Shown: positions 17,838-23,866 of the stretch, one piece after another
How positions within the stretch are numbered: the stretch's first letter is position 1
Layout: every line of letters begins with the position of its first letter
Assembly (NCBI RefSeq): GCF_030825805.1
Contig: NZ_JAPJPF010000028.1
Coordinates: 1-23,866 of the forward strand
Origin: Streptococcus sp.
Lineage (GTDB): Bacteria; Bacillota; Bacilli; Lactobacillales; Streptococcaceae
Direction: 5' to 3'
DNA: 23,866 nucleotides
The notes under the pieces: generated by a model
Seen by the model: the letters and a program-made list of their open reading frames with translations, nothing else
Told to the model about the DNA's origin: nothing
Databases searched by the model: none
Made by a program: the position numbers and the translations under genes

Positions 17838-18296
17838 TTACAGTAGCAAGGTCCCTATTAAGACAAGGATAGTGGAAATGATAGATGGAATTCGAAATAG
17901 AAACCAATCCGGATCACCAGCTAAAAACATAGAGATGAAAAAGAAAGCTACAGAGACAAATAGAATCTCCTTACTGGCGAATATCCTTCCAATGCCAAGC
18001 AGGACTGTGGCAATAATATAAGAAATCAGATGTAATCCCAAAAAGAATAGGAAGGCAATTGCCCATCCTCCTACCATCAGAGCACTGCCTATAAACAGTC
18101 CATGATAGCCGATGTTTAGGAGAAATACAAAAGTTAGAAGCCCTGTATTAGGAGCAGGTTTTTCTACACCTGGTGCCATCATAGGTGGCTGAACTGGTTT
18201 TTCTGGACCTTGTTCCATCGTTGGTGACTGAACAACCCCCTCAGGTATATTATTATGCTCTTGGTTTGATTGATACTTTGGATCTTGATCTGTCAT
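17838..18296 (-). CDS. Small membrane protein with proline-rich N-terminal tail, function unknown
   Basis: A 152-residue protein I do not recognise by family. The first 50 residues are polar and proline/glutamate-rich and contain two tandem 13-residue repeats (22-34 VQSPTMEQGPEKP and 35-47 VQPPMMAPGVEKP, 8 of 13 identical). Four hydrophobic segments follow (about 52-72, 75-100, 109-126, 131-152), ending at the C terminus without a tail. There is no signal peptide, so the tail is probably cytosolic. The start ATG at 18296 has AGAGGATGG upstream. It has its own promoter (TATAAT at 18348-18353, ATGAAA at 18371-18376, 17-bp spacing) and terminator. It is divergent from the amino-acid importer and shares its palindrome-bearing intergenic region, so common control is possible. 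Confidence 0.8.
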   Translation of the reverse strand: MTDQDPKYQSNQEHNNIPEGVVQSPTMEQGPEKPVQPPMMAPGVEKPAPNTGLLTFVFLLNIGYHGLFIGSALMVGGWAIAFLFFLGLHLISYIIATVLLGIGRIFASKEILFVSVAFFFISMFLAGDPDWFLFRIPSIISTILVLIGTLLL

Positions 18297-18347
18297 CTTT
18301 ATCCATCCTCTTTTACAAGCTTAAGTTATTTGGCGTTTCTTACTCCT

Positions 18348-18376
18348 ATTATACCGCATTTGATGATTCATTTCAT
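18348..18376 (-). promoter_or_regulatory. Promoter of the small membrane protein gene
   Basis: The minus strand carries a consensus TATAAT (18348-18353) and a 4-of-6 match ATGAAA (18371-18376) at 17-bp spacing, giving a leader of about 45 nt. Confidence 0.6.
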
Positions 18377-18390
18377 CGGCTATGATGAGT

Positions 18391-18423
18391 GATAAATTTT
18401 ATCTATCAGCTTGATAAATTATC
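18391..18423. promoter_or_regulatory. Pair of GATAA palindromes between divergent promoters
   Basis: GATAAATTTTATC (18391-18403) and GATAAATTATC (18413-18423) are both perfect palindromes around one central base. Their centres are 21 bp apart, two helical turns, so they face the same side of the helix. They lie roughly 40-73 bp upstream of the probable start of the amino-acid importer and just upstream of the -35 of the divergent gene. This fits an operator for a regulator of one or both units; the regulator is unknown. Confidence 0.5.
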
Positions 18424-18448
18424 CATATTATTCAAATGATTTTTTTCG

Positions 18449-18457
18449 TGTTACAAT
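18449..18457 (+). promoter_or_regulatory. Extended -10 promoter of the amino-acid ABC operon
   Basis: TG-T-TACAAT on the + strand, no clear -35. Start near 18464 gives a leader of about 65 nt that contains the hairpin at 18471-18513. Confidence 0.5.
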
Positions 18458-18470
18458 GACTGTATTATTT

Positions 18471-18513
18471 TCTAATCAGTAAGGTAGCATTTCTTTTTTC
18501 CTTGCTCATTAGA
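18471..18513 (+). promoter_or_regulatory. Leader stem-loop abutting the importer ribosome-binding site
   Basis: TCTAATCAGTAAGG (18471-18484) pairs with CCTTGCTCATTAGA (18500-18513) over 14 positions with one mismatch and one G.U. The loop is 15 bases and contains six T. There is no U-run after it, so it is not a terminator; the AGGAGG ribosome-binding site of the first permease starts 2 bases after the stem. The U/C-rich loop could alternatively pair with GGAGGAAA, which would hide the site. Confidence 0.55.
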
Positions 18514-18529
18514 GAGGAGGAAATCATTT

Positions 18530-19210
18530 TTGGATTGGTCAATTGTTGAACAATATTTTCCACTCTACCAGCAGGCCTTTTTCTTGACCTTTCACATTGC
18601 TGTATGGGGGATTTTAGGTTCATTTCTTTTAGGACTGATTGTCAGTATCATCCGACATTATCGTCTACCGATTTTAAGTCAACTAGCTGGTTGTTACATC
18701 GAACTTTCTCGAAATACACCGCTCTTGATTCAGCTCTTCTTCCTCTACTTTGGCTTACCAAGGATAGGTATCGTCCTTTCTTCAGAAGTCTGTGCAACCA
18801 TTGGTCTCATCTTTTTAGGGGGTTCCTATATGGCTGAGTCCTTCCGAAGCGGTCTAGAAGCTGTCAGTCAAACTCAGCATGAAATCGGTCTCTCCATTGG
18901 GCTAACACCTAGACAGGTCTTTCGCTATGTGATCCTACCACAAGCGACCGCAGTGGCTCTGCCTTCCTTTAGTGCCAATGTCATTTTCCTGATTAAAGAG
19001 ACCTCTGTATTCTCTGTTGTCGCTTTAGCTGACCTCATGTATGTCGCAAAAGATTTGATCGGACTCTATTACGAGACAGATATCGCCCTGACCATGTTGG
19101 TCATTGCCTATCTGCTTCTCTTACTACCGATTTCACTTCTCTTTAGTTGGATAGAAAGGAGATTACGCCATGCAGGATTCGGGAATCCAAGTACTCTTTC
19201 AGGGAAATAA
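18530..19210 (+). CDS. Polar amino-acid ABC transporter permease 1
   Basis: A 226-residue HisM/GlnP-type permease, one of two membrane subunits of an amino-acid importer. Seen: N-terminal QQAFFLTFHIAVWGILGSFLLGLIVS membrane entry, the conserved ELSRNTPLLIQLFFLYFGLP segment (58-77), and the EAA loop that contacts the ATPase (about 110-138, QHEIGLSIGLTPRQVFRYVILPQA). About five membrane helices. The start is a TTG at 18530: AGGAGG at 18515-18520 has correct 9-base spacing and the reading frame begins with the usual N terminus. It is first in the operon, behind a leader hairpin, and overlaps permease 2 by 41 bp. Confidence 0.92.
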   Translation: MDWSIVEQYFPLYQQAFFLTFHIAVWGILGSFLLGLIVSIIRHYRLPILSQLAGCYIELSRNTPLLIQLFFLYFGLPRIGIVLSSEVCATIGLIFLGGSYMAESFRSGLEAVSQTQHEIGLSIGLTPRQVFRYVILPQATAVALPSFSANVIFLIKETSVFSVVALADLMYVAKDLIGLYYETDIALTMLVIAYLLLLLPISLLFSWIERRLRHAGFGNPSTLSGK

Positions 19211-19847
19211 TCTCCTTCGGATACTCCAAGGCTTGGGCGTGACCATTGGGATTTCCATTATCTCTGTCTTCCTATCCATGATCCTTGGAACCCTACTTGG
19301 AATCGTCATGACTTCTCATTCAAAAGTCATTCGTCTGCTCACTCGCTTTTATCTGGAATTCATTCGGATCATGCCCCAGTTGGTCTTGCTCTTTATCGTA
19401 TATTTCGGTTTGGCCCGCAATTTCAACATAAACATTTCTGGTGAAAGTTCAGCCATTATCGTCTTTACCCTTTGGGGAACGGCTGAGATGGGGGATTTGG
19501 TTCGAGGGGCCATCACTTCTCTTCCAAAACACCAGTTTGAAAGTGGACAAGCCTTAGGATTAAGCAAGGTTCAACTATACCGCTACATTATCATCCCACA
19601 GGTTCTCAGACGATTGCTTCCACAAGCTATTAACCTGATTACCCGTATGATTAAGACAACCTCCTTAGTGGTCCTCATCGGGGTTGTAGAAGTTACCAAG
19701 GTCGGCCAACAAATCATCGATAGCAACCGCCTGACCATCCCAACCGCTTCTTTTTGGATTTATGGAACCATTTTAGTCTTGTACTTTATCATCTGCTTCC
19801 CTATTTCCAAATTAGCAGGACAGTTAGAAAACCATTGGAGGAATTAA
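19170..19847 (+). CDS. Polar amino-acid ABC transporter permease 2
   Basis: A 225-residue HisM/GlnP-type permease that pairs with the preceding one to form the membrane channel. Seen: LLRILQGLGVTIGISIISVFLSMILGTLLGIV, the EFIRIMPQLVLLFIVYFGLA signature (about 64-83), and an EAA loop (HQFESGQALGLSKVQLYRYIIIPQVLRRLLPQ). The ATG at 19170 lies inside permease 1, which reads on for 41 bp in another frame; AAAGGAG lies 9 bases upstream of it. The ATPase gene starts 1 bp after its stop, a tight operon. Confidence 0.92.
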   Translation: MQDSGIQVLFQGNNLLRILQGLGVTIGISIISVFLSMILGTLLGIVMTSHSKVIRLLTRFYLEFIRIMPQLVLLFIVYFGLARNFNINISGESSAIIVFTLWGTAEMGDLVRGAITSLPKHQFESGQALGLSKVQLYRYIIIPQVLRRLLPQAINLITRMIKTTSLVVLIGVVEVTKVGQQIIDSNRLTIPTASFWIYGTILVLYFIICFPISKLAGQLENHWRN

Positions 19848-19848
19848 T

Positions 19849-20607
19849 ATGTCTGAAACCATTTTAGAAATCAAAGACCTAAAAAAATCCTTTGGAGACA
19901 CTCCTATCCTCCAAGGCCTTTCGCTCAAGGTTCAAAAAGGGGAGGTCGTGGTGGTCTTGGGGCCTTCTGGTTGTGGTAAGAGTACCCTCCTTCGTTGTAT
20001 CAATGGCTTAGAAACTATCCAAGCTGGCGATATCCTATTGGATGGTCAATCCATAACCAAAAACCAAAAAGACTTCCATCTGGTCCGCCAAAAGATTGGG
20101 ATGGTCTTCCAAAGTTATGAACTCTTCCCCCATTTAGACGTCCTCCAAAACTTGATTCTTGGTCCTACAAAAGCTCAAGGACGAGCTAAAGAGGAAGTCA
20201 TCAAGGAAGCAGAAGAGTTACTGGAACGGGTCGGTCTCTTGGAGAAGAAACATAGCTACGCAAGGCAATTGTCTGGTGGACAGAAGCAACGGGTAGCCAT
20301 CGTCCGCTCCCTCCTCATGCATCCAGAAATTATCCTCTTCGATGAAGTGACAGCCTCTCTAGACCCTGAGATGGTCCGGGAAGTCCTAGAACTCATCAAC
20401 GACCTGGCCCAAGAAGGACGGACCATGATTCTGGTGACCCACGAGTTACAGTTCGCACAAGCCATTGCCGATCGGATCATTTTCTTGGATCAGGGCAAAA
20501 TTGCCGAAGAAGGAAGTGCTCACTCCTTCTTTACCAACCCACAAACCCAACGAGCACAAGAATTTTTAAATGTATTTGACTTTAGCCAATTTGGCTCATA
20601 TCTATAA
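19849..20607 (+). CDS. Polar amino-acid ABC transporter ATP-binding protein
   Basis: A 252-residue cytosolic ATPase of the GlnQ/HisP class that powers the importer. Seen: Walker A GPSGCGKST (38-46), Q-loop in MVFQSYELFPHL, ABC signature LSGGQKQRVAI, Walker B IILFDEVTASLDP with catalytic Glu, and the H-loop LVTHE. The usual DEPTS reads DEVTAS, a common variant in this subfamily. ATG at 19849 with GGAGGAAT in the end of permease 2. Confidence 0.95.
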   Translation: MSETILEIKDLKKSFGDTPILQGLSLKVQKGEVVVVLGPSGCGKSTLLRCINGLETIQAGDILLDGQSITKNQKDFHLVRQKIGMVFQSYELFPHLDVLQNLILGPTKAQGRAKEEVIKEAEELLERVGLLEKKHSYARQLSGGQKQRVAIVRSLLMHPEIILFDEVTASLDPEMVREVLELINDLAQEGRTMILVTHELQFAQAIADRIIFLDQGKIAEEGSAHSFFTNPQTQRAQEFLNVFDFSQFGSYL

Positions 20608-20618
20608 AGGAGATTTTT

Positions 20619-21476
20619 ATGAAATTCATTAAACCAATTTTAGTTCTTTTTACCTTCGCTCTCGCTTTGCTCTTTATCACTGCATGTGGCTCTAGCAAGT
20701 CATCATCTTCTTCTACCGGCTCTAAAGCACGTACCATTGAAGAAATCAAGAAAAGTGGCGAGCTTCGTATCGCAGTCTTTGGAGACAAAAAACCTTTTGG
20801 TTATGTTGATAATGATGGATCCTACCAAGGTTACGATATCGAACTAGGAAACCAATTAGCTAAAGACCTTGGTGTCAAACCGAAATATGTATCAGTGGAT
20901 GCAGCTAACCGTGCGGAATACTTGATCTCCAATAAAGTGGATATCACATTAGCCAACTTCACCGTAACAGATGAGCGTAAGAAACAAGTAGACTTTGCCC
21001 TTCCTTACATGAAGGTTTCACTCGGTGTGGTGTCTCCTAAAGATAAGGTCATCACAGATGTGAAACAATTGGAAGGAAAAACCTTGATCGTAACCAAGGG
21101 AACTACTGCTGAAACCTACTTTGAAAAGAACCATCCAGAAGTAAAACTTCAAAAATATGACCAATACAGCGATGCCTATCAAGCTCTCCTAGATGGACGT
21201 GGCGATGCCTTCTCAACAGACAACACAGAAGTCCTTGCTTGGGCCCTTGAAAACAAAGGATACGAAGTTGGAATTACTTCACTTGGTAATCCAGATACTA
21301 TTGCACCAGCGGTTCAAAAAGGAAACAAAGAACTCCTCGATTTCATTAACGATGACATTCAAAAGCTTGGAAAAGAGAACTTCTTCCACAAAGCTTACGA
21401 AAAAACTCTTCACCCAACCTACGGCGATGCTGCAAAAGCAGATGACCTCGTTGTTGAAGGTGGCGAAGTGAAATAA
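20619..21476 (+). CDS. Amino-acid ABC transporter substrate-binding lipoprotein
   Basis: A 285-residue lipoprotein with the SBP_bac_3 fold that captures the substrate outside the cell. Seen: a 22-residue signal peptide ending in lipobox ITAC with Cys23, a Ser-rich linker (24-34), then the binding fold (from about 38, IEEIKKSGELRIAVFGDKKPFGYVD). Included are the motif NFTVTDERKKQVDFALPYM and the hinge Arg/Asp residues that contact the alpha-amino acid group. Family resemblance is to acidic/polar amino acid binders (glutamate, aspartate, glutamine, cystine); the sequence does not decide which. Strong AAAGGAG before the ATG; last gene of the operon, followed by a terminator. Confidence 0.93.
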   Translation: MKFIKPILVLFTFALALLFITACGSSKSSSSSTGSKARTIEEIKKSGELRIAVFGDKKPFGYVDNDGSYQGYDIELGNQLAKDLGVKPKYVSVDAANRAEYLISNKVDITLANFTVTDERKKQVDFALPYMKVSLGVVSPKDKVITDVKQLEGKTLIVTKGTTAETYFEKNHPEVKLQKYDQYSDAYQALLDGRGDAFSTDNTEVLAWALENKGYEVGITSLGNPDTIAPAVQKGNKELLDFINDDIQKLGKENFFHKAYEKTLHPTYGDAAKADDLVVEGGEVK

Positions 21477-21484
21477 CAAATAAA

Positions 21485-21515
21485 GACTCTATCACAATGA
21501 TAGAGCCTTTTTTCT
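21485..21515 (+). terminator. Terminator of the amino-acid ABC operon
   Basis: CTCTATCA/TGATAGAG stem with a 3-base loop (21487-21505) is followed by six T (21508-21513), 10 bases after the stop. The convergent gene ends at 21518 and may use the same hairpin less well. Confidence 0.9.
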
Positions 21516-21517
21516 TG

Positions 21518-23011
21518 TCAAAAACTATTTTCCTTAGTATCCTTTGGTCGTTTCACCCAAAAGAAAGCACCCAGTAGGACATCGATGGCTAAACAGAAAG
21601 AGAGGACCTGTAGTGGCCACAGCAAGCCATAAACAGCTGATAGACCGTTGAAAATACATGCTGATGCCCAAAGTAGTCGAGAATCTATCGCCAAAGCGAA
21701 CTGGGTTGAGACAAAGCCGATGGTGAATAGGATCAAATGGATACTCGTTGCATAAAAAATCATGAAGGCAAAAGTGCCGGTCAAGATGAGTCCGACGAAG
21801 CCCAAGCCATAATAAGTAAGACCGAGCCATTTTGGAAGAGCAAAGAGATAGGAATAAGGAGACGATGCATTTTCTTCCTTGCTTAAGTTCCTGTTAAGGG
21901 GCTCTCTAGATGTCTCAAGTGACTGCTGGCTATTGTTGTCTTGCTCAACTGTCACATCCACTGTAGGCCTTTCCTGCCAAGCCACTAAGCCCTTTGTTAC
22001 GACTCTTTCACTTCTATCACTCGATTGGTTCCCAAATAACATAACAAGAGGAGCGATGACTAATTTTTCTTTCATCAAGACGAATACATTAGGATAGCCA
22101 TATCGTTTTGGGTAAGAAAGTAAATCGGATAATAAGGAAGAAGATTCCTTATTTCCGGAGCTCACTTCATCCGAACCTCTTTGACTTTCTAACTGCTCAG
22201 CTGCCTCTTCTTCATCTCCACATGCAGCACCTTCTTGGTCCGAAAGGGCGCTTGACCGAGCCCCAAAGAGCTTCTGCAAACTTTCCTTCTGTCTATATAC
22301 CAGGTAAAGAGAAATAACAGAATGGTAAAAAGGAATGGGTGAAGTCGTCTTTAAAACGAGGAGATCTATCAAAACAGAAGGAAGATAGTAACAAGCATAA
22401 AGGCAACTGAGCACAAATAGAACCTTCTGACTCTTAATGACAAAGAAACTGGACAACAAGATGACTAGCAGGACTTCTTGGTCCACTCCTTCAAACAATC
22501 TCCAGTAAAAGTCAGATTTTGAATGATCCAATATAGTCCACAAGCGTAAGACAACAGGAATCCGATCTACCAATTGTAAGATACTAATCCCAAAGGAAAC
22601 CAACGGAACGATTGGATACCAGGTTCCTTCCTGACCAACCAAAGAACGAAGACGAGGCCACTCCACCTTATTGATCATTATCAGGACAATGGCTAAGGTT
22701 GGAAGTTGAGAAAGTCTCATCACAACCTCCGTACCAAACAAAGCAATAGGAACCTCTTGTGGCCAAAAGATGCTGAGAACTAGGAAGAGAGCATATATAA
22801 GAAGCCCTTCCTGCTTCCCCTGGTCTTTCCAGATTTTTACTGTGAGAAAGACTTGAATAAGTAGCCATAAAAGAATCTGAAGGATTGACAACCAGATGAT
22901 AGGGGGATTCTCTCCATTTCCAGGCTCTCCGGATAAGATCATAAATACTTGAAAAAGAGCTCCAAGAACCTGGACTAGTAAGAGAATGAGGTAGCAAATT
23001 TTACGGTTCAT
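21518..23011 (-). CDS. Large multi-pass membrane protein, function unknown
   Basis: A 497-residue protein I cannot place in a family. It has about eight hydrophobic segments in the first 240 residues, then a polar, acidic, serine/glutamate-rich stretch (about 241-300, including GDEEEAAEQLESQRGSDE), one hydrophobic patch (about 308-328), a second polar stretch (329-385), and four more membrane segments (about 397-420, 424-443, 447-465, 468-486). The two polar stretches end in similar short segments (SSLLSDLLSYPKRYGYP and SSPYSYLFALPKWLGLT). I start at the ATG at 23011, with AAGGAG 6 bases upstream, rather than the GTG one codon earlier. It lies 91 bp after the dCMP deaminase on the same strand and converges with the amino-acid importer. 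Confidence 0.75.
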   Translation of the reverse strand: MNRKICYLILLLVQVLGALFQVFMILSGEPGNGENPPIIWLSILQILLWLLIQVFLTVKIWKDQGKQEGLLIYALFLVLSIFWPQEVPIALFGTEVVMRLSQLPTLAIVLIMINKVEWPRLRSLVGQEGTWYPIVPLVSFGISILQLVDRIPVVLRLWTILDHSKSDFYWRLFEGVDQEVLLVILLSSFFVIKSQKVLFVLSCLYACYYLPSVLIDLLVLKTTSPIPFYHSVISLYLVYRQKESLQKLFGARSSALSDQEGAACGDEEEAAEQLESQRGSDEVSSGNKESSSLLSDLLSYPKRYGYPNVFVLMKEKLVIAPLVMLFGNQSSDRSERVVTKGLVAWQERPTVDVTVEQDNNSQQSLETSREPLNRNLSKEENASSPYSYLFALPKWLGLTYYGLGFVGLILTGTFAFMIFYATSIHLILFTIGFVSTQFALAIDSRLLWASACIFNGLSAVYGLLWPLQVLSFCLAIDVLLGAFFWVKRPKDTKENSF

Positions 23012-23102
23012 CACAATCTCCTTCCTCTAGACGAATCAGTGAAGCGTGAACTCAAAAACGAGCTTTCTTTTTAATTGTAGCTAGTGAGACAACAAGCCAT
23101 TC

Positions 23103-23570
23103 TTAAATAAAGTCTGCCTCTGCAATAGCTTCTTTAACCACTTCCAATGGAAGATGGACTAGCTCTACTTCTTTTTCACGGTAGAGATACTCGGCATACT
23201 CATCGATGCGGTATTGATGGATATAAACAACCCGCTTGCAACCAACTTGAAGTAGCTGCTTGGTACAATTGAGGCAAGGGAAATGGGTCACATAGGCTGT
23301 GAAACCTTTGGGAATCCCCCGTTCCGCTCCCTGTAAAATCGCATTGACCTCTGCATGGAGGGTCCGGACACAATGCCCTTCCACCATGAGACAGTCATGA
23401 TCCAAGCAATGTTCTGTACCAGAGACAGAGCCATTGTAGCCCGTCGCAACCACCTTATGATCCTTGACCAATACAGCACCCACCTTGGCCCGCTTACAGG
23501 TTGCCCGATTCGATATTAACAAAGCCTGTGCCGCAAAATACTCATCCCAAGCTAATCGTTTATGTCCCAC
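23103..23570 (-). CDS. comEB: Deoxycytidylate (dCMP) deaminase, ComEB family
   Basis: A 155-residue zinc enzyme that deaminates dCMP to dUMP, feeding dTMP synthesis; named ComEB after the competence locus in Bacillus. Seen: zinc site HAE with His72 and proton-shuttle Glu74, and PCxxC with Cys99 and Cys102. An additional cysteine/histidine cluster (His54, Cys55, His58, Cys60, His66, Cys67) is typical of this deaminase group. I chose the GTG at 23570: GAAGGAGG lies 8 bases upstream, and the longer reading frame's ATG at 23609 overlaps the TATAAT -10 (23608-23613), so it would not be in the mRNA. The chosen length fits pneumococcal homologues. Confidence 0.92.
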   Translation of the reverse strand: MGHKRLAWDEYFAAQALLISNRATCKRAKVGAVLVKDHKVVATGYNGSVSGTEHCLDHDCLMVEGHCVRTLHAEVNAILQGAERGIPKGFTAYVTHFPCLNCTKQLLQVGCKRVVYIHQYRIDEYAEYLYREKEVELVHLPLEVVKEAIAEADFI

Positions 23571-23607
23571 AGTCTTGTCCTCCTTCAAAAACCTTCTAAT
23601 TTTTTTC

Positions 23608-23613
23608 ATTATA
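23608..23613 (-). promoter_or_regulatory. -10 hexamer of the dCMP deaminase promoter
   Basis: Consensus TATAAT on the minus strand; the region 17 bp upstream is T-rich (TTTTTT) rather than a good -35. The predicted start, near 23601, gives a leader of about 30 nt with AAGGAGG before the GTG. Confidence 0.55.
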
Positions 23614-23670
23614 GCACGAAATCAGCAAGAAAAAAAGATGACACTGTCACAGCCGATTCCTTCACTCAAA

Positions 23671-23695
23671 GAAAAAGAGATCCATGCGGATCTCT
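23671..23695 (-). terminator. Terminator after rplT
   Basis: AGAGATCC/GGATCTCT stem with a 4-base loop (23676-23695), followed on the minus strand by UUUUUCUUU, 7 bases past the rplT stop. Confidence 0.9.
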
Positions 23696-23702
23696 TTATT
23701 AA

Positions 23703-23866
23703 TTATTTACCAAGTTTTGCTTTAGCTGCATCTGCAAGAGCTGTGAAAGCCGCTGCATCGTTAACAGCCAAGTCAGCAAGCATTTTACGGTTAACTTCGA
23801 TCTCAGCCAATTTCAAACCATGCATCAATTGTGAGTATGAAAGTCCGTTCAAACGAGCTGCCGCAT
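23703..23866 (-). CDS. rplT: 50S ribosomal protein L20, C-terminal part (cut by window edge)
   Basis: Translating the minus strand from the window edge to the TAA at 23703 gives 53 residues beginning [20 protein letters not shown] and ending DAAKAKLGK, the conserved C-terminal half of bacterial L20 (about 119 residues in full). L20 binds 23S rRNA early in 50S assembly. In streptococci rplT normally closes the infC-rpmI-rplT operon; the terminator just after the stop agrees. The start and the upstream genes lie outside the window. Confidence 0.96.

Noticed and set aside
23012..23014. GTG start for the large membrane protein
   Set aside because: It leaves only 3 bases between AAGGAG and the start; the ATG at 23011 has 6.

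Overview
The window looks like chromosomal core DNA from a Streptococcus of the mitis/sanguinis type. Gene content, protein sequences and gene order (pulA-dagK-ligA; murZ-spxR-map; copYAZ; metK) all resemble oral and respiratory streptococci. The two riboswitch classes seen, preQ1-II before queT and SMK before metK, are typical of Streptococcaceae/Lactobacillales. I cannot name the species from the sequence alone. There is no rRNA, tRNA, CRISPR array, transposase, phage gene or obvious foreign island.

Layout, left to right. (1) 1-5372, minus strand: ligA (NAD+ DNA ligase), dagK (lipid kinase) and pulA (type I pullulanase); pulA ends at a partial copy of an intergenic repeat. (2) 5373-7961: queT behind a preQ1-II riboswitch; a divergent GtrA-family membrane protein; and a MarR regulator translationally coupled to a B3/B4-domain protein, with a palindromic operator in front of the regulator. 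(3) 7962-12994, minus strand: an apparent operon of murA (MurZ/MurA2 type), a GNAT acetyltransferase, spxR (HTH-DRTGG-CBS-hotdog regulator), map and a YihY-family membrane protein. (4) 13232-16247, minus strand: the copper operon copY-copA-copZ, with a consensus promoter bracketed by two cop boxes. (5) 16265-17743: a structured intergenic repeat, then metK under an SMK (SAM-III) riboswitch. (6) 17838-21515: a small proline-rich-tail membrane protein, divergent from a four-gene polar amino-acid ABC importer (permease, permease, ATPase, lipoprotein). The shared intergenic region holds a pair of palindromes and a leader hairpin. (7) 21518-23866, minus strand: an unrecognised 497-residue membrane protein, dCMP deaminase, and the 3' end of rplT, cut by the window edge.

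Most of this is ordinary core genome. No clearly new enzymatic system is visible. The parts not explained by standard annotation are: the folded repeat present in two copies (1-52 partial, 16265-16440 full); the paired palindromes and leader stem before the amino-acid importer; the unrecognised membrane protein with a twice-occurring segment; the MarR-B3/B4 pair; and promoter geometries implying a leaderless ligA mRNA and a hairpin at the very 5' end of the murA mRNA. All promoter, operator and RNA-structure calls were made by eye.
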